A model generated the notes under the pieces. It did no database searches. It had not been told where the DNA came from and saw only the letters and a list, made by a program, of their open reading frames with translations. Position numbers and translations under genes: made by a program. Positions 44,600 through 54,663 of a stretch of 64,000 nucleotides of DNA are shown one piece after another (within the stretch, counting starts at the first letter, position 1; each line of letters starts with the position of its first letter). This stretch comes from Rutpela maculata (lineage: Eukaryota > Arthropoda > Insecta > Coleoptera > Cerambycidae). The stretch spans positions 104,041,869 to 104,105,868 of the forward strand of contig OW386285.2 of the NCBI GenBank assembly GCA_936432065.2, read 5' to 3'.

Positions 44600-45000
44600 C
44601 TAAAAAATTTTGTCCGCCATCTTGGGGCGTCCGCCATATTGAATTTAGTGTGACATTTTTTTATTTTCGTATTCTTCTCAGCAAACCCTATGCACCACCA
44701 TATCATGGAGGTGCATAAAAAATAACTGGTCCGCCATGTTGGATTTAGAATGACGTCACTTAGCTAACCATGCATTGTCATCCAAACTAAACGTGTATGC
44801 AAAATTTCAGCTCAATCGGTTGGGATAACTGTTTTAAAATTCAGTTGCGTCCGCCATATTGAATTTAGTGTGACGTCATTTTATTTTCGTATTCTTCTCA
44901 ACTCATTTGATACCCATATCATGGGGGAGCATAAAAAATAACTGGTTCGCCATCTTTGGGAGTTCGCCAATACAATTTTTCCCTAAGTCGACCGGAACAT
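44600..45000 (+). repeat. Direct repeats of a TCCGCCATATTGAATTTAG unit
   Basis: GTCCGCCATATTGAATTTAG, TGTGACATTTTTTTATTTTC and GTATTCTTCTCA start near 44630 and recur near 44850 (with TGTGACGTCATTTTATTTTC). A third start, GTCCGCCATGTTGGATTTAG, is near 44731. CATATCATGG-GG-GCATAAAAAATAACTGG also repeats. It looks like a two- to three-unit tandem of one repeat. Confidence 0.6.
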
Positions 45001-45435
45001 TCTTATAAACAATGTTTAATTGGTTATAACAATCTAGACGAAAAACGGTAAGACCTACATAAAAAAACCTTAATTAAAAAACGAAGGTATTTTTAAGACG
45101 CGTCGTTTGAGACCTTTTGTCTTGAACCGTTCATTTGTTATAAACAAATTAAGGTTCTTAATTACCAATTTTTTTTTCTGTGATACAAAATGCTATTTTT
45201 AAATTCTATTTCGTGAAAGTGTAGTAGTATATCGTCCATAGAATTTACCATTTTTTAAAATTTTGATATCTTAAATCTTTAGTCATTTTCTTAAATAATC
45301 AAAATAATTTGTTTATCAACAATAGCTCGTTCTTGATTGAATTTTTGGCCATCAGATCTCATGCAGTCGATAAATATTGATACCTCTATTTTTTGACTTT
45401 CATTATGTTTTTTTATACTTAATATTTTTTTCTTT

Positions 45436-46115
45436 TACTTCCACATCCAGTGGAAGTATAGTAACGACAAAAAAATTTTAAAAAATTTTTAGTGTTCGAA
45501 TAGGCTTAGAATGTCACGAAACGTCGAAATTTTAAGTTTGAGCGAAAAAAAAATTTCTGTCTGTCGGTCGGTCTGTCTGTAACTTTTTTGTGCGCACGTT
45601 TACTCTGGAACCGTTTGAGATATTAACTTGAAATTTGGTACACATATGTACTTTAACGAGATCTAGAACTAGATTATATTTTCATCTTGTTCCGTCGAAG
45701 GGTTGGGGGGTAAATTGGGGTAAATTTGGGGAAAATAGGTAAATCAAGCAGGTAAGAGTCCATAAAATTGGTATTTAGTATATACAAGAGAAGCTAAGGT
45801 CTCAAAAAAAATTTTGGCATTAGCCACCCCCATTACCACCCCCACCCATTATTAAAGGGGATGAAAAAAAAATTGTGATTTAGTGTGTGTACAAGAACCA
45901 GAAACCTCAAAATATATTTTTTTACTTCATCCACCCCCACTACCACCCCCATCCTGCTACCGATGTGGGGTATCGTTTTATGGGTTTTTGGAGTAGAGGA
46001 TTTATTATTAAAGTTCCATAAACAATTATTTCTACATACAAAATGTTTTCGTTGTGAGTGACTTGGATAAAAAATCTGGATGTGGAAGTAGTGATTCCTT
46101 GGACAGCGGTTTTTA
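45436..46115 (+). mobile_element. Family S, full copy
   Basis: TTACTTCCACATCCAGTGGA at the start and GGATGTGGAAGTAGTGATTC plus CTTGGACAGCGG at the end. It is highly similar to 36571-37272 throughout, including GGTTGGGGGGTAAATTGGGG and TATCGTTTTATGGGTTTTTG. The two are the least diverged S copies and the best basis for a consensus. Confidence 0.8.
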
Positions 46116-46502
46116 CTTAAAACTGTCCGTACTTATACAAATATTTTAAAAACGGTGTTGAGTAGTATATAGCTAGGTATAGTTGACTACACGCATAATA
46201 AATCTGTGGCCAACTATATACCTATATTATGTTTAGTTCAATGGCCTCTCCCTAAGAGACCTTGATCCGTTTAGGAATTTTGTCCATGTAAAGCTTTATA
46301 GTCGATAGTAGTAAACACGATATTATTAATGTCAATTGTTTTCATTTAATCGCAGTACACGCCGTTAAACAGAATAATTGAATATCAGTCGCCTATACTG
46401 ACCTAGGGCCATACTCTCATTAAACAAAGTGAACGTCATATAACCTGAAAATCCATTCTAGATTTCCATTATAGTTAGTGAATAGAATTTAACGCAGAAC
46501 CA
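46116..46502. other. No gene recognised
   Basis: AT-rich spacer between the S copy and palindrome G. Nothing seen. Confidence 0.45.
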
Positions 46503-46721
46503 ATAACTCGTCGGGCAATCGCTGATAGTAGAAGAGCTAGCGGTCAATCCGACTAAGATGCTTTTTTGCTAATTTTTAGATTGATGATTTATAATTAAAT
46601 AAGAAACTAATGACCTGGCAGACCTGCTCTGGTTACATCAACCACAGCAAATGTTTGAAAGTGAAGAAAAAAATTGTAATTAAGGTGTTTTAACAAAGCT
46701 GTAATTTTAATGTTTTATTTT

Positions 46722-47677
46722 CTCCATTTACCCTCTCGTTCATCATCATCATCATCATCCCTAGTGCTACAGCCCTGTGCGGGCCCCGGCTTTCTCTAGT
46801 TTCTTTCGCCGTTCATGCCGATTCCGCGACTCTTGCGTCCAATTCCCTGCATCGATTTTTCGTGCATCCTCATCGACACCATCCTTCCAACGTAATCTTG
46901 GCCTGCCGCGGCTTCTAATTCCCGCTGGTTCCGAAACCATGATCTTTCTCATCAGCTCTATTGACATGTCCTACCCACCTGAGTTGTTCTATCTGCTTGT
47001 TACCACATCCCTACTCTTTGCCACCTGTTTGTATTTCTCATGGAGCTCAAAGTTGTAACGCCGGCGCCGTACACTATTGTCACATACAGCTCCAAAGATC
47101 CGCCTCAGGATTTTTCTTTCAAAAGCTTGGAGTAAGGTTTCGTCAGCTTTACTCAGGATCTGTGTCTCGGATCCATACGTCAGGACCGGGAGTATTAACG
47201 TTTTATACAGCATCAGCTTTGTCTTAAACGATAATTGCCGGCTTTTGAGGTGTTTTCCAAAGGAAGTCTAAAATAGCACTTGTTGGCGAGTACTATTCTG
47301 CGCTTTATTTCCTCGAACATATTACTTTTATTATTTACTGAACACCCCAGGTAAGTAAATGCTTGCACTACCAAAGTTGTAATCATCGATAGTCATATTT
47401 TGTCCGATGTTTCTGGCTCTAGCTCTGTTACCTGGTGTCGACGCCATAACTTTAGTTTTTCCGTCATTCACCGTCAGACCCATATTTTTTGCTGCACCAA
47501 CCAGACCCCCCGCATGGGCGGGTCTGTTGGGTACTAATTTACGAATTTGGTACCGGGGCCCATAACTTAATGCGGGGGGCCTGGCACCAACGAGTGTGGC
47601 AAACGTCTCTTTGGAATGTCGTATTGTGCGCGAAACAACATCCACGTCATCTGCGTATGTCATTATCTGTATGCTCT
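46722..47677 (-). pseudogene. RTE-like non-LTR retrotransposon, 3' fragment
   Basis: The minus strand encodes, in order: MTYADDVDVVSRTIRHSK (YADD catalytic box), AAKNMGLTVNDGKTKVMAS, FEEIKRRIVLANKCYF, MLYKTLILPVLTYGSETQIL, FERKILRRIFGAVCDNSV and, near the end, RSRGRPRLRWKDGVDEDAR. This is the palm-to-C-terminus order of RTE/BovB-type reverse transcriptases. A (GAT)n run at 46741-46757 lies at its 3' side, as is common for RTE tails. TGTTTTATTTT occurs on both sides (46711-46721, 47678-47688) exactly where the palindrome G alignment breaks. Frameshifts and stops separate the blocks, and the endonuclease and N-terminal RT are absent. Confidence 0.8.
47502..47583. mobile_element. 82-bp hAT-type MITE inside the RT fragment
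   Basis: Begins CAGACCCCCCGCAT and ends ATGCGGGGGGCCTG (14-bp TIRs, one mismatch). It is flanked by GCACCAAC on both sides (47494-47501, 47584-47591). CAG-type ends and an 8-bp duplication indicate hAT. It interrupts the RT between ...ETFATLVGA and AAKNMGL; element plus duplication is 90 bp, so the reading frame continues through it and adds 30 residues. It is among the smallest elements in the window. Confidence 0.9.
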
Positions 47678-47755
47678 TGTTTTATTTTACATAATCTTAA
47701 ACGTAAAAAAAATCCAGCCGATTACTGGTTGCAAATACGTACCAGGTGACCATAG

Positions 47756-48482
47756 CCAAATTTTTTTTCAGCTGCCCAACTTCACCAAGTGCAGTTGTTT
47801 AAGACAGTTGGGAGTGGCAAAATACGTCATTTTGACGTAGTAGCTAGTCAATTAATATTTGACGACTTAATGCCATGTTTATTAGGCGGACAAACCGATA
47901 TTTTATCAAACATAATATTTTGCAACAAAGAGAGATATTAACAACAATGATGGACATCCTTCGCAATTTGTCTGTCCCATAATCCTTTAGTAAATTGTTT
48001 TTCAACATTTCTTCTACGTATAACTTTGAGAAATCCTTATCTACAAATAGATTATATACTTTCAGTTGATACAAATGAAACTATAGTGCGCAGTGATTAA
48101 AAAATGCTGTTAAATAGTATCGAAAGACAGCACAATATTTAAAATTAACGTATAAATGTAGTAAACACTAGTAAAATTATGCAATATTGTCTAATTTTGT
48201 ACCCACCATTTCTTATATTTTCTATCATTTCAGCCTGCTCTGTATTGGTTAAGGAGATACCATTAATCTCAATGTTAATATGTTAATATTAATATGCCTT
48301 GTCTTATAATTATTTGCAACCTTTATGTTCTTTGATTTCATCTGTCATTTGTGGCTATCTCAAGCATACCCAACTGCATAGCTGGTTAAGCTATGGAAGA
48401 TAGGAGAGGTAATTTTGGTGAAGTTTACGTCACTGGGGCAGTGAAAAGAATGGCTGCCCAGGGCAGCTGAAAAGAATTGGGC
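47756..48482. mobile_element. MITE-like insertion in the left half of palindrome G
   Basis: Absent from the right half of G, where GACCATA runs directly into AGTTGTTCTGTGTAGG. Ends CCAAATTTTTTTTCAGCTGC and GCAGCTGAAAAGAATTGGGC are inverted matches. The interior holds a 76-codon minus-strand frame (47844-48074, KDFSKLYVEEMLKNNLLKDY) that I do not recognise. The target duplication is not clear. Confidence 0.6.
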
Positions 48483-48886
48483 TTATAAATTGTTGTGTGT
48501 AGGGTATTTCTTAAGGTACTTTCACAAGACTGAAAATAGAAGATGATTATGAAATTATTTATTATGTACCTAATTATTATGTAAAAAACCTGGCGGTTCT
48601 AAATGCTAAAAAGTTTTATGGGAGTGCGATAGTGGACAAGGTTATATGGATGCGTGCGTGGGAAAGACAGGGTAAATGGAGATTTTGTGAATTTACTAAA
48701 GTATTATGGTAATGAAAATGTACAAATGATATAGAACATAGAAAAATACAAAAAGGATTGAAAAAAATCACAATTTCTGCTTTTAATATATTTTTACTTA
48801 AAAAGTATTATCTTCGCCATTGGAGAATTCATCATTTGATTCAAAGTCATCCATTGTTTTCTGAAAAGAGAAATCAAATTGTTTTT

Positions 48887-49163
48887 TAAGGTGGGCGGTG
48901 AACGTAATTCGACAATTTCTCCTACATCCCTAAACCGATTGAAAACATTTTTTGGTGGGCTTTTAGAGACAACTTTATAGAATGGTACTAGGCTATTGAA
49001 AACTAAAGAAGGAAACAATTTTTTTGTGCGAAAATAAAAAAAAATGTCGATTTCAATAGTTTTCTCTAAAAGCCTTTCAAAGAATTTTTGCAATCGGTTC
49101 AGGGATATAGGAGAAATTTTCGAATTACGAATCATTTTCTTTAGCACGACACGCCACCCTTAA
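48887..49163. mobile_element. TTAA-flanked palindromic MITE
   Basis: TTAAGGTGGGCGGTG at the left and CACGCCACCCTTAA at the right (inverted, with gaps). The arms extend through CAATTTCTCCTACATCCCTA, AACCGATTG and GGGCTTTTAGAGA with their complements. TTAA at both ends suits a piggyBac-type element. Relative to the right half of G it is an insertion after AAATCAAATTGTT. The 117-codon minus-strand frame reads the palindrome. Confidence 0.65.
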
Positions 49164-50636
49164 ATAAATATCGGGATATCATCTGCATTAATAATAAAAT
49201 AGCTACCCTGTTCTATAGCTTATTTATAGTCCTCTTCCCTAGTCCCAGTGTACGAACACTTCATTATTTACTGTTTTATTATACGTATAAATAAAAGTCT
49301 TAAATTAGTTTACCTAAAACAGTATTTTAGATGTTGAAAGGTTGTTGTAGCAGAGCATCGAACACCGATAAAGGAACAAGATCACTCTCATGCTAATTAA
49401 AGGAATATTGACCATCTATTAAGTAGAGTCCAACTATTATTGTCTAGTATTAATGTTGTAGGAACTTTTGTGTGTACGTTTCTCCAGATGCTTGTAATAT
49501 AGTAATCGATAATTTTTGTTGCCATTCTGCTTTATGCTGATTCATTTTTCATGAGAGCCAAGAAAATGCCGTATCAGATCCTCGGAATCAAAAAAGCATT
49601 GAAAAACCTTGGTAATGCTCATATTACAGAACGAAGCGTGGAAATTTTCGAAATATTTGAATATGATGCATCAAATTGGCCTCTATGCTAAGCAGAATTT
49701 CACCACAATATATTTCAAGCACCTGGAGATAAGCAAACACACAAAAATCGCTACAACATTAATATCATAAAATAATGGTTGGACACTCTACTTCAATCGG
49801 CATGAGGGTGATCTTGTTCCTTCCTCAGTGTTCGATGCTCTGCTACAACATCCTTCCAACACCGAAGATACGGCTTAAAGTAAACTAATTTAAGGTCATT
49901 GTTTATACATATAATAAAACAGAAAGAATGAAATGTTTGTTTAAATAACAATTTGATTTTTCTTTTCAACGAATCAGCGATTGATCAGCAGCATTTTTAA
50001 TCAGTAGATCAATTCTCCAATGGCGAAGATGATCCTTATTATTTAAAAATTTTAGTATTTTTCTATTTTCTATGTCATTTATTTTCACCATAATACCATA
50101 ATACTTTAGTAAATCCACATAATCTCCATTTACCATCTCTTTCCCACGCGTGCATCCGTATAAACTTGTCGCTGTCACACTCCCATACAACTTTTGTACT
50201 TGCCTGGCGAACACTTCCGACCGTCACAACCGCCTGGTCTTTTACATATTTTCTGAAAATAATTTAATAAATATCTATAAATTTTCCAGCCTTGTGAAAG
50301 TACCTTAAGAAATATCCTACACAGAACAACTTTATGGTCACCTGGTACGTATTGGCAACCAATAGAATCGGTTAGCAATTTTTTTATATTTAAAAGTATG
50401 TAAAATGAAATATATTAAACTTACAGCTTTTTAAAGCACCTACCTTAATTACAATATATTTTTTACACCTTCAAACATTCTGGGCTTGATATTGCAACCA
50501 GGGTAGATCTGCCAGGTCGTTACTTTCTTATTTAATTAGTATTAAGTCATCAATATAAAAATGTTTAGCTTCGTAAAAACACCTTAGTCGGATTGATCGC
50601 TAGCTCTTAGACTATAACTCGTCGGGAAATCGCTGA

Positions 50637-51077
50637 AACAAGATACCATGCCGACCAATGCGGCATGCTTTGAAAGGATGCCATTTACGCCATGATAACT
50701 CCATTATCTCGACGGATTTACGACACTGCATTTCCTCGAAGGTGCGTTACTCCGATTGAAAATTAAAGTAAGTTCGCATTAACCTGATTACAGCAACCTA
50801 ATGACCTAGAAACCTCTGCATTTTAACGCTATTCGTCAGAAAAGATAATTTCACTTGTTATTTTCTGATCTATACTGTTCAAACAAATAATAGTAATTAT
50901 TTATTAATATGTTTCATTACTTTTAGGAGATGGGCTGTCATCATCCAATCTCCTGATGCAATTTTAATTATTCTGCAGTAAACTGCTTTTTAGTCCATTG
51001 GCATCGACGTATTATGATAACAAATTCAATGCAATTTTCCCCTCATACCACCGCACAGTGGAAGAAAATAGTTATTT
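50637..51077. other. No gene recognised
   Basis: Contains CGGCATGCTTTGAAAGG (50662), a short relic of the M hairpin family. Otherwise nothing. Confidence 0.4.
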
Positions 51078-51201
51078 ATGTACCAAGAGTCGTAAGTGCA
51101 CTTTTTTTGGTCGAGAATACAGTTTGTAATCCGTAGCCCGTAGGGCCGAAGTTTGCAAGTATTCGAGACCAGAAAAAATGCACTTACGACCCTTGGTACA
51201 T
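51078..51201. mobile_element. Palindromic repeat, ~125 bp
   Basis: ATGTACCAAGAGTCGTAAGT and GCACTTTTTTTGGTCGAGAA pair with TTCGAGACCAGAAAAAATGC and ACTTACGACCCTTGGTACAT. The loop holds GTAGCCCGTAGGGCC. The ACCAAGGGT-type ends are shared with the neighbouring palindrome at 51335-51461, so the two look related. Confidence 0.7.
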
Positions 51202-51334
51202 ATTATATTTTTTGTCATACCCATGAATCAATAAACTAGAAAAAAACTTTGAGTGAGGTTTCATATTTGCTAGGCAAATAGTAAAGGTAGCGATGCTTGG
51301 AATATCCATGGCAACCGTTAATAATAGTTATTAA

Positions 51335-51461
51335 GGTACCAAGGGTATTAAGTATAAGGATAATAACGCACCTAGGTCGGCAGTGTACAATCCCGAGGGC
51401 CTCTGGCCCGAGGGAATGTACGTCGACGAGGGCGTCATTATCCTATAACACCCGTGGTGCC
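51335..51461. mobile_element. Palindromic repeat related to 51078-51201
   Basis: GGTACCAAGGGTATTAAGTA and TAAGGATAATAACGC pair with GGCGTCATTATCCTATAAC and ACCCGTGGTGCC. The loop has CCCGAGGGCCTCTGGCCCGA. GC-rich centre, AT-rich arms. Non-coding. Confidence 0.65.
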
Positions 51462-51800
51462 TTCAACGTTTAATGTCCTGCAAGTCTTTAATTCGAATTT
51501 TTTTTTTTGACATTTAGGATTTATTAATTTGACATCTATTATGTTCAGAACGATTTGATTTAAAAGAGAGTAAAAATCAAAATTGTTTGTAAACGCCGCC
51601 GTTGCATAGCAACGCATTTTGTTTGTCAATAACGCTATCATAATTTGCCTGTTTTGGGTTGTATTATAATTTTATAATGCCCTAGGGCGTTATAGATATT
51701 CATAACGCCCTAGGGCTTTTTTTTCATTTAGTGTATCTCAAAATAGGTGGTTATTGTAAAATAACAGACTTTTAGGACATTAAATAAATTTAGAACGCGG
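51462..51800. repeat. Inverted-repeat segment with duplicated CCCTAGGGC boxes
   Basis: GTTTAATGTCCTGCAAGTCT (51469) is mirrored by AGACTTTTAGGACATTAAAT (51767). Inside, ATAATGCCCTAGGGCGTTAT (51675-51694) and ATAACGCCCTAGGGCT (51702) are two nearly identical self-complementary boxes ~27 bp apart. The minus-strand frame at 51438-51641 is not recognisable. Confidence 0.5.
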
Positions 51801-51859
51801 CTTCTATTCAAATGACAGCTACTGTCAAGATAAATTAAATCATATTATTATAATAGTAC

Positions 51860-53066
51860 AGTACCTAAAGGTAAAAAATATGCAAAACTTCGGAATAATG
51901 TCATATTGAACGGATTTCGTTCATTTTTGGCAGTATAATAGTAAATGCTTCACAGAAAAGTTTCTATTTTGTGCGGGGGCTTGCTAATTTATAGGGAGTG
52001 GATGCCACCCCTCTCAGGGGGTGGCATTTAAAAAATATATATATTTATTGGAGCTGAAGTAGAATCAAATTTTAAGAAGAAAAGTTTCTTTGCAATTTTT
52101 CACATAAATTGATAGTTATAACGAATTCAAAATTGCGATTTTAGCTTAAAAAAAAAAAAGGTATTTCCAAACGGCTTTCGTGAAGTATCTCGAAAATTAT
52201 TACTTTATCGAAAAACTGTTATAGACTAATTACAGAAAGTACAAACTGGGAATTAATTATATTTTTTGTTTATTGATGTAGGATTAATAATTTCTAAGAT
52301 ATTTTAGTTTACATTTGGCATAATTATTTAGAGTGAGAGTTAAATATCTCGGAAACTGTGACACTTGCGTCAAGGATGCCAATAGGTAGAATAATATTAA
52401 TTGAGCTTTCAACTGTTTGTTTATTTGTTTCTGTAGCATAAAAAACAAAGAAGTTATGACCAAAGCAATGTGCGTCTACACATTTTTTTAAATAACAGTG
52501 TCGCCATTTTGTTACTGTAATTAGCCACTAATTTAAAAAAAAGGAATTTCAAACACTGTTTCTCATTAATATATAGCTTGACGTAGATGCTCAAATTTTT
52601 TGGTTTGCATACAGCACTTGCTTCAGAAAAAAATACAGTTTAAACTATAAAGGTATTTTCGATAAAACGTATTTTTTTTCCTTTTGCAAATATCTCAATA
52701 AATATTAGTTTTATTGAAAAATGGGTAGAGACCAAAAATAAAGCTCATAAACTGATAATGAATTTCGTTTGTTTATTTATTTACATAGATTGAATAGTTT
52801 CGAAGATATGAAAGTTTACAAATTGCGTCCGAACGTTTATAAGACGAAAAATGCAGTTTAAATATTAAATATCTCAGAAATTGTGACACCTACGTCACGC
52901 ATGCTAAGAAATGAAATGAAAGACAATTAATTGCGCTTTCAAACTATTTTTTACTCGTTCCTGTAGCATAAGAAATAAAGAAGTTATGACGGAAAAATGT
53001 GCGTATTTATATTTTTTTATATAAAAAGGTCGCCATTTTGTTACCCTAATTAGCCAGTAATTTAAA
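51860..53066 (-). repeat. Element B2, second copy of the inner A1 unit
   Basis: ACAGTACCTAAAGGTAAAAA at the start, then GAACGGATTTCGTTCATTTT, GCAGTATAATAGTAAATGCT, GTGCGGGGGCTTGCTAATTT, the CACCCCTCTCAGGGGGTGGC hairpin and TATTTATTGGAGCTGAAGTA match B1 in inverted orientation. It continues to about TTACCCTAATTAGCCAGTAA, where the palindrome 53068-53643 starts; the opposite arm is not complete here. Confidence 0.7.
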
Positions 53067-53067
53067 A

Positions 53068-53643
53068 ATTTTATTGCTTTATTATATGGTTTTCGGGTAG
53101 CTGATTTCGGACGTCATTTGGTCCAAAAGTGGAACCATTTTTAGTCCTGGGGCATTTTTGGGTATTTTTTGTACTTTTCTGCGGTTTTTTATCCTAGAAA
53201 TATTTTTTACTCTATTGATTATGTTTTTTGGGTTGCTGTTTACGAATAAACCAGTCATTTGTCCCAAAAGTGGTCCCCTTTTTAGTTACGGGTCATTTTT
53301 TGGCATTTTTGGGCATTTTTTGACTAGTTTATTCGCAATCAGCAACCCAAAAAACATAATTATATAGTAAAAACTATTTTTAGGATGAAAAATCTCAGAA
53401 AACTAAAAACAATGCCCAAAGATGCCAAAAAATAGGCCATAACTAAAAAGAGGACCACTTTTGGGCCAAATGACTGGTTTATTCGTAATCGGCAACCCAA
53501 AAAAAATAGTAAAAAATATTTTAGGATGAAAAATCGTAGAACACTGCAAAAAAACGCCTCATAATAACTAAAAATCGTTCCACTTTTGGGCCAAATGACG
53601 TTCGTAATCGGCGATCCGAAAAACATATAATAAAGCAATAAAA
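53068..53643. mobile_element. Palindromic element with internal CCAAAAGTGG repeats
   Basis: TATTGCTTTATTATATGG at the left mirrors CATATAATAAAGCAATA at the right. Within each arm CATTTGGTCCAAAAGTGGAA or variants, TTTACGAATAAACCAGTCAT and TTGGGTTGCTG/CAGCAACCCAA recur, so each arm is partly an internal duplication. The overlapping frames on both strands (53082-53638) are mirror readings. Confidence 0.7.
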
Positions 53644-53649
53644 TTCCAC

Positions 53650-54197
53650 TGACAAAAAATATCCACTGGAACCCCTCTAGGCAATGGACTAATACTTTAT
53701 TTCTAGGTTAGGATAATTTTTTTAATAAAAAGGAGCAGTGGTACTAAAAACTACTATTCATAACGAATATTTTCCACTAAGAAACATTGATTTTTATTAA
53801 GATTTGTACTGCCGGTAAATTTTTGTCCAAAAAAGGTCTTTTTTTCCCACTGTGCACCGTGCAGATTGGGTCCGAGAAATTGTATCGTGTGTAAATTCTT
53901 TAAAGTACCTACTTTGGAAGTAGGATTGGCAAATGTATTATTGATATCAAAAAATCGGATATTTTCTATATATATCCTGATATCGATATACCGGCTGTCT
54001 TAGAATTAACGTTAACAAGCCATATCTCCTTTATTTGAGAAAATACAAAAAGGATATTGTGAAAGACATCAAAGACCCCTTCTGATTACACCTTTGAAAC
54101 TGTCTTGCTTCTTACAACCCTTAAGAAACCACTCCAAACTTTTGTCCGGGGAGCACAGTTTGAATATCTACTCTGAAGTAATTATAAAAAGCCTTGT
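53650..54197. other. No gene recognised
   Basis: AT-rich, no repeats in common with the rest except TCTTACAACCCTTAAGAAAC (54112), whose complement GTTTCTTAAGGGTTGTAAGA occurs at 55566, outside both ends of element E1. This hints at a larger enclosing inverted repeat. Confidence 0.4.
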
Positions 54198-54663
54198 TAT
54201 ACTCTTCGCAAAAATGAAGAGTATATTGTATTTGATCGGCACATTTCTAAATCAGTAAATATCGCTCGTAGAGAAAAAATTTTTATATCGTTATGTTAGT
54301 GAACGAATTCTGAACAACTTTCAAAATGTCCGTCTGTCCGTCCGTCCGTCACGTTTCTTGTAAGCACGATAACTCAAGAAAGAAAAATCCGATTGTATTG
54401 AAATTTGGAGAGTAATTTAGTGTTAGCTAGAGAAAGAACCCTATTGTTTTTTAGAAAAAATAGATTGGTAAATAAAAAAGTTATTAGTAATTTAAAATTT
54501 AAAAAAATATTTTTTACATTTTTTTATGGTTTGTAATAAATAGAAACCTTGTGAAATGTTATTTCCTATCACTATTTTTTTTAATACATTTTACTAATGT
54601 GTGTTTCCTAATAATGACAATACATTTTCTAATATTACACTCATTAACAATTTTAGCAATAAG

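Larger units (their letters stand above)
46503..50636. mobile_element. Palindrome G: giant fold-back element with nested insertions
   Basis: 46526 onward matches the reverse complement of sequence ending at 50613 along its whole course: AAGAGCTAGCG-TCAATCCGA, GACCTGGCAGA, GGTTGCAAATACGTACCAGG, TTTCTTAAGGTACTTTCACA, GGGTAAATGGAGATT, TCTTCGCCATTGGAGAATT, TTAAATTAGTTTAC and GTTGTAGCAGAGCATCGAAC, with a centre near 49600. The right half is ~1.0 kb. The left half is ~3 kb because it received an RTE-like fragment, a MITE at 47756-48482 and a TTAA MITE at 48887-49163. Both ends are bordered by a direct repeat, ATAACTCGTCGGG(C/A)AATCGC plus TGA (46503-46525, 50614-50636; 22 of 23 identical). No transposase is recognised. 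Confidence 0.75.

Noticed and set aside
47844..48074. 76-codon minus-strand frame KDFSKLYVEEMLKNNLLKDY
   Set aside because: Protein-like at first sight but lies inside a MITE-like insertion and matches nothing I know; not listed as a gene.
48794..49147. 117-codon minus-strand frame
   Set aside because: It reads both arms of the TTAA-flanked palindrome; SPISLNRLQKFFERLL-type residues reflect the inverted arms.
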